Source of the DNA: Ligilactobacillus pabuli | GTDB taxonomy: Bacteria > Bacillota > Bacilli > Lactobacillales > Lactobacillaceae | Direction of reading: 5' to 3' | Length of the DNA stretch: 64,000 bases | NCBI RefSeq assembly: GCF_022836475.1 | Contig: NZ_BQXH01000008.1 | Location: 1,648-65,647 of the forward strand | Shown here: positions 26,388 to 34,394 of the stretch, piece after piece | How the letters are laid out: every line of letters begins with the position of its first letter | Position numbering within the stretch: the first letter of the stretch is position 1 | Made by a program: the position numbers and the translations under genes | Notes under the pieces: model-generated | The model's database searches: none | What the model saw: the letters and a program-made list of their open reading frames with translations, nothing else | What the model was told of the DNA's origin: nothing

Positions 26388-26465
26388 GCAGTAATTATCA
26401 CTGTTTAAGCGTTAAAAATCGGCACTGATGTTACTTTAAGACTGAAAAAGAGGAGAACAAACAGT

Positions 26466-27446
26466 ATGTCCAATAAAATTGAAGCTTTAAAACGTATGTC
26501 CAACAAAGACGGTGTGATCGCCGCTTTAGCAATCGACCAACGCGGTTCTTTGAAGAAGATGTTAGCAGCTGCTGCTAACAAACCTGCTAACGAAGAAGAT
26601 ATTGTTGAATTCAAGAAAGTTATTTCTTCAGAATTAACAAAATATGCTTCAGCAATTTTACTTGACCCTGAATATGGTTTGCCAGCTGCTGCAGAACGCG
26701 ATGCTAACTGTGGTTTGTTGACAGCTTATGAAAAGACAGGCTATGACACAACAGCTCCTGGCCGCATGCCAGACTTGTTAGCTGACTGGTCAGTTCGTCG
26801 CTTGAAAGAAGCAGGCGCAGACTCAATCAAGTTTATGCTGTACTATGATGTTGATGAAGGCGAAGAAATCAACCGTAAGAAACAAGCTTTTGTTGAACGG
26901 ATCGGTGACGAATGTGTTGCTGAAGACATGCCATTCTTCTTGGAATTAATGTCATACGATGCCAACATTGATGACACTAAGAGTGCTGAATATGCCAAGG
27001 TAAAACCTCACAAGGTTAACACAATGGTCGAAGAATTTGCTAAAGACCGTTACAATGTTGACGTTTTGAAGGTTGAAGTTCCAGTTAACATGGACTATGT
27101 TGAAGGCTACAATGGCGACAACGAAGTGATCTTCAGTAAAGACGAAGCATTGAACTTCTTCAAGGAACAAGACAAAGCAACTGCTGGCGTACCATTTATC
27201 TTCTTGAGTGCCGGTGTTTCTGCTGAACTCTTCCAAGAAACTTTGAAGTTTGCTCATGAAGCAGGTTCAACCTTTAATGGTGTTCTGTGTGGCCGTGCCA
27301 CATGGCGTCATTCAATCGAACCATTTGCTAAAGATGGTGAAGAAGCAGGCCGTGAATGGATGCGGACAACTGGCCGCAAGAACATCGAAGACTTAAACGA
27401 AGTTCTTGCAGTTACAGCTACATCTTGGGAAAGCAAAGTTAAATAA
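26466..27446 (+). CDS. lacD: Tagatose-1,6-bisphosphate aldolase (LacD)
   Basis: The class I aldolase splits tagatose-1,6-bisphosphate into dihydroxyacetone phosphate and glyceraldehyde-3-phosphate. The 326-residue product contains [15 protein letters not shown] near residue 18 and VLKVEVPVN near 200, with the Schiff-base lysine in this second region. Length matches LacD. It is followed by a terminator, ending the lacR-lacA-lacB-lacD unit. Confidence 0.95.
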   Translation: MSNKIEALKRMSNKDGVIAALAIDQRGSLKKMLAAAANKPANEEDIVEFKKVISSELTKYASAILLDPEYGLPAAAERDANCGLLTAYEKTGYDTTAPGRMPDLLADWSVRRLKEAGADSIKFMLYYDVDEGEEINRKKQAFVERIGDECVAEDMPFFLELMSYDANIDDTKSAEYAKVKPHKVNTMVEEFAKDRYNVDVLKVEVPVNMDYVEGYNGDNEVIFSKDEALNFFKEQDKATAGVPFIFLSAGVSAELFQETLKFAHEAGSTFNGVLCGRATWRHSIEPFAKDGEEAGREWMRTTGRKNIEDLNEVLAVTATSWESKVK

Positions 27447-27459
27447 ACAGTGATCAGAG

Positions 27460-27501
27460 TAAGTCGGTGTGACCTAAAAAGGCCCACCGGCTTATTTTTT
27501 T
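27460..27501 (+). terminator. Terminator after lacD
   Basis: AAGTCGGTG pairs with CACCGGCTT (one G-U pair), followed by a seven-base T-run. Confidence 0.85.
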
Positions 27502-27634
27502 CGATTTTTGTGGCTTAAAAAACACTTACTGGAAAAATATTTAGATTGGTCAACCAGGACAGACCAATTTTAGTTAAATACGTTAAGTAGGCTTGAGGAC
27601 AAAGGAGCGAGTTCAGCAGGTCTACCCGAACCAA

Positions 27635-27650
27635 TTGTTTTTAATTGTTT
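27635..27650. promoter_or_regulatory. LacR operator-like motif upstream of lacT
   Basis: TTGTTTTTAATTGTTT shares 15 identical bases with the lacC promoter region (21162-21176). Binding by LacR is inferred. Confidence 0.45.
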
Positions 27651-27698
27651 GACTATGTTTAATTCTGATAAAAAATCGCTTTTTTTGTAAAAAAACCG

Positions 27699-27727
27699 TT
27701 TACAAGTTCTGTGAAAACGGTTATACT
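27699..27727 (+). promoter_or_regulatory. lacT operon promoter with cre-like site
   Basis: TTTACA (27699-27704) and TATACT (27722-27727) with a 17-base spacer. TGAAAACGGTTATA (27712-27725) fits cre with one mismatch and lies within the spacer and -10. The first RAT follows 18 bases later. Confidence 0.75.
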
Positions 27728-27744
27728 AACTATGGATACGAAAT

Positions 27745-27827
27745 GGATTGTTACTATTTAATTAGGCATGACCATAGGAATCGGAGGGAGCCCAGTTGGA
27801 CTGCCGGCTGTTCTTGTGGTCTTTTTT
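27745..27827 (+). promoter_or_regulatory. LicT-type antitermination switch 1 (RAT plus overlapping terminator)
   Basis: 27745-27773 begins GGATTGTTACTATTTAATTA and ends GGCATGACC, the typical ribonucleic antiterminator bound by LicT/BglG proteins. Its 3' bases GACCATAGGAA pair with TTCTTGTGGTC (27811-27821), followed by TTTTTT, giving a mutually exclusive terminator. LacT bound to the RAT would let transcription enter lacT. Confidence 0.9.
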
Positions 27828-27856
27828 GTTCCAAATGTACGAAGGGGGGTATTTTC

Positions 27857-28723
27857 TTGCTAGGAATCGTCCAAGTTTTAAATAACAATTGTGCGATTGT
27901 AGATTTAGGGAAAGGTCGACAGGCATTAGTCAAAGGCCGGGGGGTTGCTTACCAGAAAAGGAAAGGCGACTTACTTGATTCTGAAAGGATCGAAAAGGTC
28001 ATGTACCTGGCGACCAAGGAGTCTCAACAAAATTTGGCATTCTTGTTAAAGGATATTCCAATTAATATTGTGACAACGACGTATGAAATAATTGATAATG
28101 CGAAAAGCAAGTATAGTTACCAATTGGCTGACTTTGTGTACGTCACATTAGCCGATCATATCAACGGAATGTATAAACACCTGCAAAATAACACTTATCA
28201 ACGTACACCGGTGCCAGATATGCAAGAACAGTACCCAACGGAGTACCAGATTGCTGCCGATGGTTTGAAGATAATCAATGCGAATTTAAAGGTTTATTTT
28301 CCAAAAGATGAGATCAAGAGTGTCGCGCTTCACTTTATCAACGGCCGTAGTGATAGCGAAGAAAACTCATCTGGAAATGAAACGTCGCAAATTACTTCTG
28401 ACTTAAATGCGCTAGTTCAAAGCATCTTGCAAAAAAATATGTTGCTAAGAAACGGTGCCAATCAGAATTTTTATGACAGACTAATGATCCACTTAGGTTA
28501 TCTAGCGGAACGTTTGTCGCAGCATCAATCGAGTAATGAGCGAACCATTAGTAAGATCGAAGAAGAAATGAAAGTTTCTTACCCACAGTCTTACGCAATC
28601 GCTCATGAAATCTATACTGCAATTTGTCAGGAATTAGATGCTGATTTAGGTGTAAATGAAGAATTATATTTATTGATCCACATTCAACGGATCACAAATG
28701 AAGAAGAGAAGAAAGCCGAATAA
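27857..28723 (+). CDS. lacT: BglG/LicT-family antiterminator LacT
   Basis: The 288-residue RNA-binding protein keeps the lac terminators open when lactose is transported. It has the N-terminal CAT domain (VQVLNNNCAIVDLGKGRQAL, then VKGRGVAYQKRKGD near residue 30) and two PRD domains with conserved histidines (VTLADHINGMYKH near 95, VALHFINGR near 155, IHLGYLAERL near 210, IAHEIYTA near 250). I chose TTG 27857 after GGGGGG, since a longer frame back to 27743 would translate the RAT itself. Histidine phosphorylation by EII and HPr controls such proteins. Confidence 0.92.
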   Translation: MLGIVQVLNNNCAIVDLGKGRQALVKGRGVAYQKRKGDLLDSERIEKVMYLATKESQQNLAFLLKDIPINIVTTTYEIIDNAKSKYSYQLADFVYVTLADHINGMYKHLQNNTYQRTPVPDMQEQYPTEYQIAADGLKIINANLKVYFPKDEIKSVALHFINGRSDSEENSSGNETSQITSDLNALVQSILQKNMLLRNGANQNFYDRLMIHLGYLAERLSQHQSSNERTISKIEEEMKVSYPQSYAIAHEIYTAICQELDADLGVNEELYLLIHIQRITNEEEKKAE

Positions 28724-28763
28724 ACAGGCTTAAAAGAGTTTGAGAAAATTGGAGGAATTACTA

Positions 28764-29114
28764 ATGGCTACAAAAAATGATATTTCAATGGTTGGATTCG
28801 CAATTGTTGCTTACGCTGGAGACGCAAAATCAGATTTGATCGAAGCTTTAAACCAAGCACGTGACAAGAACTTTGCTAAGGCACGTGAATTAGTTGAATC
28901 TGCTAACAAAAACATCGTTGAAGCCCATAACGAACAAACTGGCCTCTTGACTCAAGAAGCTGGCGGCGCAGATATGGACGTAACCTTTATCATGGTCCAT
29001 GGCCAAGATACTTTGATGACAACAATGATGTTGAAAGATCAAGTTGAGTACTTTATTAACGAATATGAAAGATTAGCAAAAATCGAGGAACGCTTAGATA
29101 AGGCAGGTCTTTAA
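28764..29114 (+). CDS. lacF: PTS lactose-specific EIIA (LacF)
   Basis: The 116-residue phosphocarrier forms a trimer; the phosphorylation site is His79 in IMVHGQD. Sequence starts MATKNDISMVGFAIVAYAGD. I chose ATG 28764, preceded by GGAGG; the longer TTG form has no basis. It is the only lactose EIIA gene in the window, so both LacE proteins probably depend on it. Confidence 0.95.
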   Translation: MATKNDISMVGFAIVAYAGDAKSDLIEALNQARDKNFAKARELVESANKNIVEAHNEQTGLLTQEAGGADMDVTFIMVHGQDTLMTTMMLKDQVEYFINEYERLAKIEERLDKAGL

Positions 29115-29117
29115 TTT

Positions 29118-30539
29118 ATGAGCTTACTAAATAGAGTAAAAAGTTTACCACAAGGTTTTATCTGGGGTGGTGCTACAGCTGCTTATCAGGTAGAAGGTAG
29201 TACTAAGGTTGCTGGCAAAGGCAAGACGATGTGGGACGATTACTTGAAAGCTCAAGGTCGTTTTTCACCCGATCCTGCGAGTGATTTTTACAACCGTTAT
29301 CCTGAAGATTTAGCATTATCTAAGAAATATGGTTTGAATTCGATTCGTGTTTCCATTGCGTGGACACGGATCTTCCCGAACGGCACTGAACAAGAACCCA
29401 ACCAAGAAGGGGTTGCTTATTATCATCGTTTGTTCAAGGAATGCTTGGACCAAGGGATTGAACCATATGTCAGCTTGCATCATTTTGATAGTCCGCAGAC
29501 CTTGTTTGAAGATGGTGACTGGTTGAACCGCAAGAACAGCGATTACTTTGTTGCTTATGCAGAATTTTGTTTCAAAGAATTTACGGAAGTTAAGAACTGG
29601 TTCACGATCAATGAACTGATCTCGTTAGCTTACTCCCAGTATATTCAAGGAAACTTCCCGCCAAACCATCATTTCGATGTAACTAGCGGAATTCAGGCTC
29701 AACACAATGAATTAGTGGCACATGCCCGCGTTGTGAACTTGTACAAGAAGTTGGGCTTGCCTGGACGAATCGGTTTGATCCATGTGATCCAACCAATTTA
29801 TCCAATCGATGATGCTCCAGAAAATATCCATGCTGCTAAGCTGCAAGATGCCTTTATGAATAAGTTCTTGTTAGATGGAACTTTCTTAGGGTATTACTCA
29901 GATGACACCATGGAATCCATCAATGAAATCTTGCGTTTAAATGATGCACATTTGGAAATTGAAGACGGCGACTTAGACATTCTAGCTGAAGCTGCCCCAC
30001 AAAATGATTTCTTTGGGATGAACTATTACCAAAACCAATTCATTAAAGCTTACAAGGGCGAAAGTACTAACAGCTTTAATGGAACTGGTGATAAGGGGAC
30101 TTCATCTTTCAAGTTCAAGGGTGTTGGTGAAGCCGTGAAAAAGGAAGGCGTTCCAACGACCGATTGGGACTGGAACATTTATCCAGAAGGTCTCTATGAT
30201 TCCTTGAAACGTGTTGCAGCAGATTATCCGAACTGTAAGACGATTTATATTACTGAGAATGGTTTGGGCTTGAAAGAAGACCAACCAGCTGAAAATGAGA
30301 TTTTAGCAGATGACAAACGGATCGACTACATTGACCAACATATCGAAGCCATTTTACGGGCTAGAGATGAAGGCGTTGATGTTCAAGGTTACTTCGTTTG
30401 GTCATTACAAGACCAGTTCTCGTGGGCAAATGGTTATAACAAGCGCTATGGCCTGTTCTTCATTGATTTTGCTACACAAAAGCGGTACATCAAGAAGAGT
30501 GCTCTCTGGTTTAAAGAATTAGCAGACACAATGAAGTAA
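29118..30539 (+). CDS. lacG: 6-phospho-beta-galactosidase (first copy, GH1)
   Basis: This cytosolic enzyme splits lactose-6-phosphate into glucose and galactose-6-phosphate. The 473-residue TIM barrel has acid/base Glu166 (TINEL, where most homologues have TINEP) and nucleophile Glu380 (YITENGLG). FIWGGATAAYQVEG is the typical GH1 start. The gene starts three bases after the lacF stop, so translation is coupled. A paralogue is encoded at 34395-35807. Confidence 0.94.
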   Translation: MSLLNRVKSLPQGFIWGGATAAYQVEGSTKVAGKGKTMWDDYLKAQGRFSPDPASDFYNRYPEDLALSKKYGLNSIRVSIAWTRIFPNGTEQEPNQEGVAYYHRLFKECLDQGIEPYVSLHHFDSPQTLFEDGDWLNRKNSDYFVAYAEFCFKEFTEVKNWFTINELISLAYSQYIQGNFPPNHHFDVTSGIQAQHNELVAHARVVNLYKKLGLPGRIGLIHVIQPIYPIDDAPENIHAAKLQDAFMNKFLLDGTFLGYYSDDTMESINEILRLNDAHLEIEDGDLDILAEAAPQNDFFGMNYYQNQFIKAYKGESTNSFNGTGDKGTSSFKFKGVGEAVKKEGVPTTDWDWNIYPEGLYDSLKRVAADYPNCKTIYITENGLGLKEDQPAENEILADDKRIDYIDQHIEAILRARDEGVDVQGYFVWSLQDQFSWANGYNKRYGLFFIDFATQKRYIKKSALWFKELADTMK

Positions 30540-30556
30540 AGCAATTGAAAGCGAGC

Positions 30557-30622
30557 CTTAGCTGGCTTTCATAGCTTTCTGCAGCAGGGATGTGTTGCAG
30601 AGTGCTATGAAGGTTAGCTGAG
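30557..30622 (+). other. Large intercistronic stem-loop between lacG and lacE
   Basis: CTTAGCTGGCTTTCATAGC (30557-30575) pairs along all 19 bases with 30604-30622, using several G-U pairs, and an inner TCTGCA/TGCAGA extends the stem. A second inverted repeat, TTAAATCA/TGATTTAA, follows near 30653-30688. G-U pairs point to RNA function: possibly message stability or processing. Confidence 0.65.
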
Positions 30623-30717
30623 CATAAGCTTACTAAGCTTTACTTGAAATGCTTAAATCACTGTGGTCTGCCGCCGCTTGATTTAAATGTTTTGCTTAAT
30701 ATACATCCCCTTTTGGC

Positions 30718-30816
30718 GGATCGTTACTATTCAATTAGGCGTGACCGTAGTTGGGAAGGTGCTGGAGCTTAAGAAAATTTTTTTCTTAAGACAGTGCTTT
30801 TTCGGTTACGGTTTTT
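30718..30816 (+). promoter_or_regulatory. LicT-type antitermination switch 2 upstream of lacE
   Basis: 30718-30746 begins GGATCGTTACTATTCAATTA and ends GGCGTGACC, nearly identical to the first RAT. ACCGTAGTTG pairs with CGGTTACGGT (three G-U pairs) before TTTTT, forming the competing terminator; an inner AAGAAAA/TTTTCTT stem lies between. LacE therefore has its own LacT-dependent gate. Confidence 0.88.
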
Positions 30817-30865
30817 AATTTGGCTTTAAACTTTAAAAACAATATTTTAAAAGGAGTGAAGATCT

Positions 30866-32605
30866 TTGAACGGTATTATCAAAGCAATAGAAAAGCACCA
30901 ATCGACGTTTGAAAAGATTTCTCGCAATATCTATTTGCAAGCGATCAAAGATGGCTTTTTAGCAGCAATGCCTGTCATCTTGTTCTCAAGTATTTTCCTG
31001 TTGTGTTCCTCATTACCGAGCGTCTTTGGCGTAGATCTACCAGCTGGTTTGAACGACTGGCTTAACAAAATTTATAACTTTACGATGGGGATCGTTGGTT
31101 TACTAGTTTCTGCCACAACAGCTCGTTGTTTAGCGGGTTCGATGAACAGAAGTAAAATGCCAGCGGGCAAGGCAATCAGTGAAGTTTCTGTCATGATCGC
31201 TGCAGTCTGTGGTTTCTTATTACTAGCTGTTACTCAACAAAAAGACGGTTCATTCATTACTGGTAACATGGGAACAAACGGGATTTTGTCATCATTTGTT
31301 TCTGCTTTCTTAACAGTTAATGTTTATCGTTTCTGTATCATCAAAGATATTACGATCCATATGCCAAAAGAAGTTCCTGGGACTATCGCACAGAACTTCC
31401 GTGATATCTTCGCATATTCATTCTCAGTTTTAGGTTGTGCACTTATTGATTTTCTATCTCGTCAGTTTGTTAAAGTACCATTTGCTGAAGTTATTGCTAA
31501 GTTATTCCAGCCAATCTTCAACGGCGCCGAATCATACCTTGGAATGGCCTTTATCTGGTTCTTAATTCCATTGTTCTGGTTCGTTGGGGTCCATGGTCCT
31601 TCAGTTGTTAAACCAGCGATCGAAGCACCCTTGTTTGGTAACACAACTTTGAACTTGGCCTTACAAAAAGCTGGAGAGCATCCTTCTCATGCTTTGACAG
31701 AAAACTTTGGTAACTTTGTTGGTGAACTTGGTGGGACAGGTGCTACATTTGTTGTTCCATTCATCTTTATGATTGCCATGCATTCTAAGCAGTTACGTGC
31801 TGTGGGTAAGGCTTCATTTATTCCGGTCATGTTTGCGGTCAACGAACCACTCTTGTTCGCTGCTCCAATGATCTTGAACCCATACATGTTTGTGCCATTC
31901 CTCTTAGCTCCAGTAGCTAACGTGTTAATTGGTAAAGCATTCATTCAATTCCTTGGAATGAACGGGTTTATGTACGTCTTGCCATGGGCGACACCAGGTC
32001 CAATTGGGACGTTCCTGGCCACCGGCTTCCAGCCAATTTCACTGCTGTTCGTCGTAGTCTTATTGGCAGTCGATGTTTTGATTTACTTCCCATTCTGTCG
32101 TGCATACGATAAAGAACTATGTGATCAAGAAGCTGCTAAAATGGCAGAAGAAGGTCTTGCAACAGCCGGGCCTGCAGTTGAAACAGCTACAGCAGCACCA
32201 GAAGTTGCCGTAACAGAAGAAGTTCCAGCAGAACCAGAAACAACTATTGAAAATGTTAACAAAGATTCTGACGATCCAACTCGAGTTTTAGTTCTGTGCG
32301 CAGGTGCCGGAACTAGTGAATTATTAGCGAATGCCTTGAAAGAAGGGGCAGAAGAATACAACGTTAATTTGACGGCCAGAGCGGGTGCCTATGGCTCTCA
32401 CTATGACATTTTGCCAAACTTCGATGTTGTTGTTTTAGCACCACAGGTTAAGACTTACTATAATGATCTTAAGAAAGATACTGACAAACTTGGTATCAAG
32501 CTGATCAAGACCCAAGGTAAGCAATATATTGATTTAACTCGTGCTCCTAAAGAAGCAATCAACTTCGTGATGAGCCAGTTAAACGAAGACGACGCAGAAG
32601 CCTAA
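30866..32605 (+). CDS. lacE: PTS lactose-specific EIICB (first copy)
   Basis: The 579-residue membrane protein imports and phosphorylates lactose. The EIIC part (residues about 1-420) has multiple hydrophobic segments and GVHGPSVVKP near residue 252; an alanine/proline/glutamate-rich linker (430-470) connects to EIIB with phosphocysteine Cys478 in VLCAGAGTS. The start is TTG 30866 after AAGGAG. In most lactobacilli lacE follows lacT directly; here it is last and has its own RAT. Confidence 0.93.
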   Translation: MNGIIKAIEKHQSTFEKISRNIYLQAIKDGFLAAMPVILFSSIFLLCSSLPSVFGVDLPAGLNDWLNKIYNFTMGIVGLLVSATTARCLAGSMNRSKMPAGKAISEVSVMIAAVCGFLLLAVTQQKDGSFITGNMGTNGILSSFVSAFLTVNVYRFCIIKDITIHMPKEVPGTIAQNFRDIFAYSFSVLGCALIDFLSRQFVKVPFAEVIAKLFQPIFNGAESYLGMAFIWFLIPLFWFVGVHGPSVVKPAIEAPLFGNTTLNLALQKAGEHPSHALTENFGNFVGELGGTGATFVVPFIFMIAMHSKQLRAVGKASFIPVMFAVNEPLLFAAPMILNPYMFVPFLLAPVANVLIGKAFIQFLGMNGFMYVLPWATPGPIGTFLATGFQPISLLFVVVLLAVDVLIYFPFCRAYDKELCDQEAAKMAEEGLATAGPAVETATAAPEVAVTEEVPAEPETTIENVNKDSDDPTRVLVLCAGAGTSELLANALKEGAEEYNVNLTARAGAYGSHYDILPNFDVVVLAPQVKTYYNDLKKDTDKLGIKLIKTQGKQYIDLTRAPKEAINFVMSQLNEDDAEA

Positions 32606-32632
32606 TACAAACTAAGCTTCGTTAAGCGTAGC

Positions 32633-32678
32633 AAAAAGCCAGCAGTAAGTGTGAAAAATCACTCGCTGCTGGCTTTTT
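32633..32678. terminator. Bidirectional terminator after lacE
   Basis: AAAAAGCCAGCAG and CTGCTGGCTTTTT form a strong stem between lacE and the convergent LacI-family gene. Confidence 0.9.
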
Positions 32679-32691
32679 GTGGATGGAGCAG

Positions 32692-33681
32692 TTAGTCACT
32701 GCTTTCACGATAGTTAATTTTTGTGCCGATAATCAGGCGTTCTGGAACTGAGAGACTGCCTTGGTTAATAATTCGGAGAATCATTTCTACCCCACGTTTG
32801 GCCATTAACGGGAGGTCAACCTTGACGGAAGTTAGTGGTGGCTCGGCATTTTCGGCGAGAACGGAGTCGTTGAAACTAACCAAGGAAACTCGCTCTGGTA
32901 CGGCTAAATTGTGCTCTTTTAAGAAGTCTAAGGCACCTAAGGCTAAGATGTCACTGGCGGCAAATAAAGCAGTCGGAAAGTCTGTTTGAAGCTCATGATA
33001 GGCTTCCTGAGTCGCAAGGTAGCCGGCTTGACGGGAAACTTCACTTGTTACAAAAACATGATCTGCCTGATATAAGTGCTTAGAGCGCAGGTAGTGACGG
33101 TAGTCGACCAGACGCCGGTCATAGATTTTTTCAGTATCATCACTGGTGCGTCCCTCTGCGATTAAAATCCCAATATTTTGACGGTCGTGGGCAATAAAAT
33201 CTTGTAAGACGCGTTGAACACCGACCTCATTATCACTGGCAACACAGCTAATATCGTTTTCAAGTGAATTATCACCAATAATCACGAGTTTAGGATTAAG
33301 CAACTGGAGTTGTTGTCTTTGAGCGGTGCTAAAACGTCCAATGGCAATCACACCGACACAACGCCTGACGTTAGTCCAAGCAGAGTCGCCAAAAATACGG
33401 GTGATTTTATAACCAGCAGCCTCAATTTCTGCTTCAACGGCTAGGCGCAAGGTTTGGTAATAAGGATCGTTTTGTTCTTGTTGTTCGGTGACCCAGGTGA
33501 CAACACCTAATGTAGCATTGCGTGATTTGCGTTTACTGGGCCGATAGTTTAACTCTGTTGCAATTTTTTCAACACGTTCGCGCGTGTCAGCGCCAACAGA
33601 GAGGGTACTATCATGATTTAGAATGCGCGAAACAGTGGTGATCGAAACCCCTGCTTTGGTGGCAATATCTTTTAAACTCAC
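32692..33681 (-). CDS. LacI/GalR-family transcriptional regulator
   Basis: The 329-residue repressor has the N-terminal helix-turn-helix LKDIATKAGVSITTVSRIL (residues 3-21) and hinge, and a periplasmic-binding-protein-like sensor domain (TALFAASDILALGALDFL near 235). The GTG start follows AAAGGAG. Its position between two lac gene sets suggests that it responds to a beta-galactoside or galactose and controls the second lac cluster; the operator is not identified. Confidence 0.87.
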   Translation of the reverse strand: MSLKDIATKAGVSITTVSRILNHDSTLSVGADTRERVEKIATELNYRPSKRKSRNATLGVVTWVTEQQEQNDPYYQTLRLAVEAEIEAAGYKITRIFGDSAWTNVRRCVGVIAIGRFSTAQRQQLQLLNPKLVIIGDNSLENDISCVASDNEVGVQRVLQDFIAHDRQNIGILIAEGRTSDDTEKIYDRRLVDYRHYLRSKHLYQADHVFVTSEVSRQAGYLATQEAYHELQTDFPTALFAASDILALGALDFLKEHNLAVPERVSLVSFNDSVLAENAEPPLTSVKVDLPLMAKRGVEMILRIINQGSLSVPERLIIGTKINYRESSD

Positions 33682-33699
33682 TGGCGTAGTCTCCTTTAT

Positions 33700-33732
33700 A
33701 ACAGAGTAGAGTGAAACAGTAGGTAAGTCTCG
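33700..33732 (-). repeat. Degenerate half copy of the dispersed repeat
   Basis: AACAGAGTAGAGTGAAACAG matches the left arm of the family (ACAGAGCGGAGTGAAACG). The right arm is missing. It lies in the leader of the LacI-family gene. Confidence 0.4.
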
Positions 33733-33911
33733 CTATTTGAGGTAGCCTGTCTCAGATAATCGGGTGTGAACCACCCTTCGAATAGTTGGATAAAGTCAGG
33801 TGAAATTTGCTTGCTCTGATAATTATTTTGAATAATTTTTCAAGTAAAGTCAAATAATCTTTAGTTACTAAGCTACTGCTAAAAGCTACTTGGCACACAA
33901 TATGAAAGCGA

Positions 33912-33940
33912 TTGTTTTCCGATAAAAGTTGTCCTATAAT
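33912..33940 (+). promoter_or_regulatory. Strong sigma-A promoter in the 33.7-34.4 kb gap
   Basis: TTGTTT (33912-33917) and TATAAT (33935-33940), 17 bases apart. TGAAAGCGATT (33902-33912) resembles half a cre site. The transcript would run into the small ORFs and end at the terminator near 34235, giving an RNA of about 290 bases. Confidence 0.65.
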
Positions 33941-34042
33941 AGAACTACAGTTCGAAATAGTGAGTAGCTCTCATTGTCTCAAACTTAGCAGGCAGCGTGA
34001 CGTACCACTCCTCAACAATTCTTGACTATGGAGGTGAAGGTC

Positions 34043-34084
34043 ATGCGACTAAGGATCAGACTGGAGGCGGGGATATCAACCTAG
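34043..34084 (+). CDS. Possible 13-residue leader peptide
   Basis: ATG 34043 has an excellent GGAGGTG six bases upstream and encodes MRLRIRLEAGIST before TAG. The stop lies two bases before TTG 34087 of the hydrophobic ORF, allowing termination-reinitiation coupling. Coding is unproven. Confidence 0.35.
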   Translation: MRLRIRLEAGIST

Positions 34085-34086
34085 CG

Positions 34087-34173
34087 TTGATTATTATCGC
34101 GGCTGGGCAATTTGTGATTGCAATTGCCAAAGCTTACGCGCTAATAAAAAAAGCTAACCATGATTATGATTAG
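34087..34173 (+). CDS. Possible small hydrophobic (toxin-like) peptide
   Basis: The frame encodes LIIIAAGQFVIAIAKAYALI and then KKANHDYD: one membrane helix with a charged tail, the shape of type I toxin or holin-like peptides in Lactobacillaceae. Start is uncertain: TTG 34087 (28 residues) may be coupled to the leader ORF, or GTG 33997 (58 residues) may be used. The hairpin AAGCTAA/TTAGCTT surrounds its stop. I do not recognise a specific family. Confidence 0.35.
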   Translation: MIIIAAGQFVIAIAKAYALIKKANHDYD

Positions 34174-34202
34174 CTTACCCTCTAGTCACCTTGACTGTGT
34201 TT

Positions 34203-34235
34203 GGAGTTAGCGAGTCGCATTCGCTAGCTCCTTTT
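34203..34235 (+). terminator. Terminator of the small transcript
   Basis: GGAGTTAGCGA pairs with TCGCTAGCTCC (one G-U pair) followed by TTTT. 34236-34311 shows nothing else. Confidence 0.75.
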
Positions 34236-34311
34236 CACATTTAATAATAGCTTTTTTTGAAAATAATTTCAAGCAAAACTATCGGATACTAAACACATGG
34301 TAGCTTAACTA

Positions 34312-34360
34312 AAACATGGCAGACAAGGGTGGATGAACACTACTTGCCTGCCATGTTTTG
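34312..34360 (-). terminator. Terminator of the second lac cluster
   Basis: On the minus strand, AAAACATGGCAGgCAAG pairs with CTTGTCTGCCATGTTTT, 35 bases after the lacG2 stop. Confidence 0.85.
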
Positions 34361-34394
34361 ATTGGTTAGTAATTTTAAGGGAAAAGGATGAAGA

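Noticed and set aside
27743-27856. N-terminal extension of lacT
   Set aside because: It spans the RAT and terminator; the known CAT domain begins at TTG 27857.
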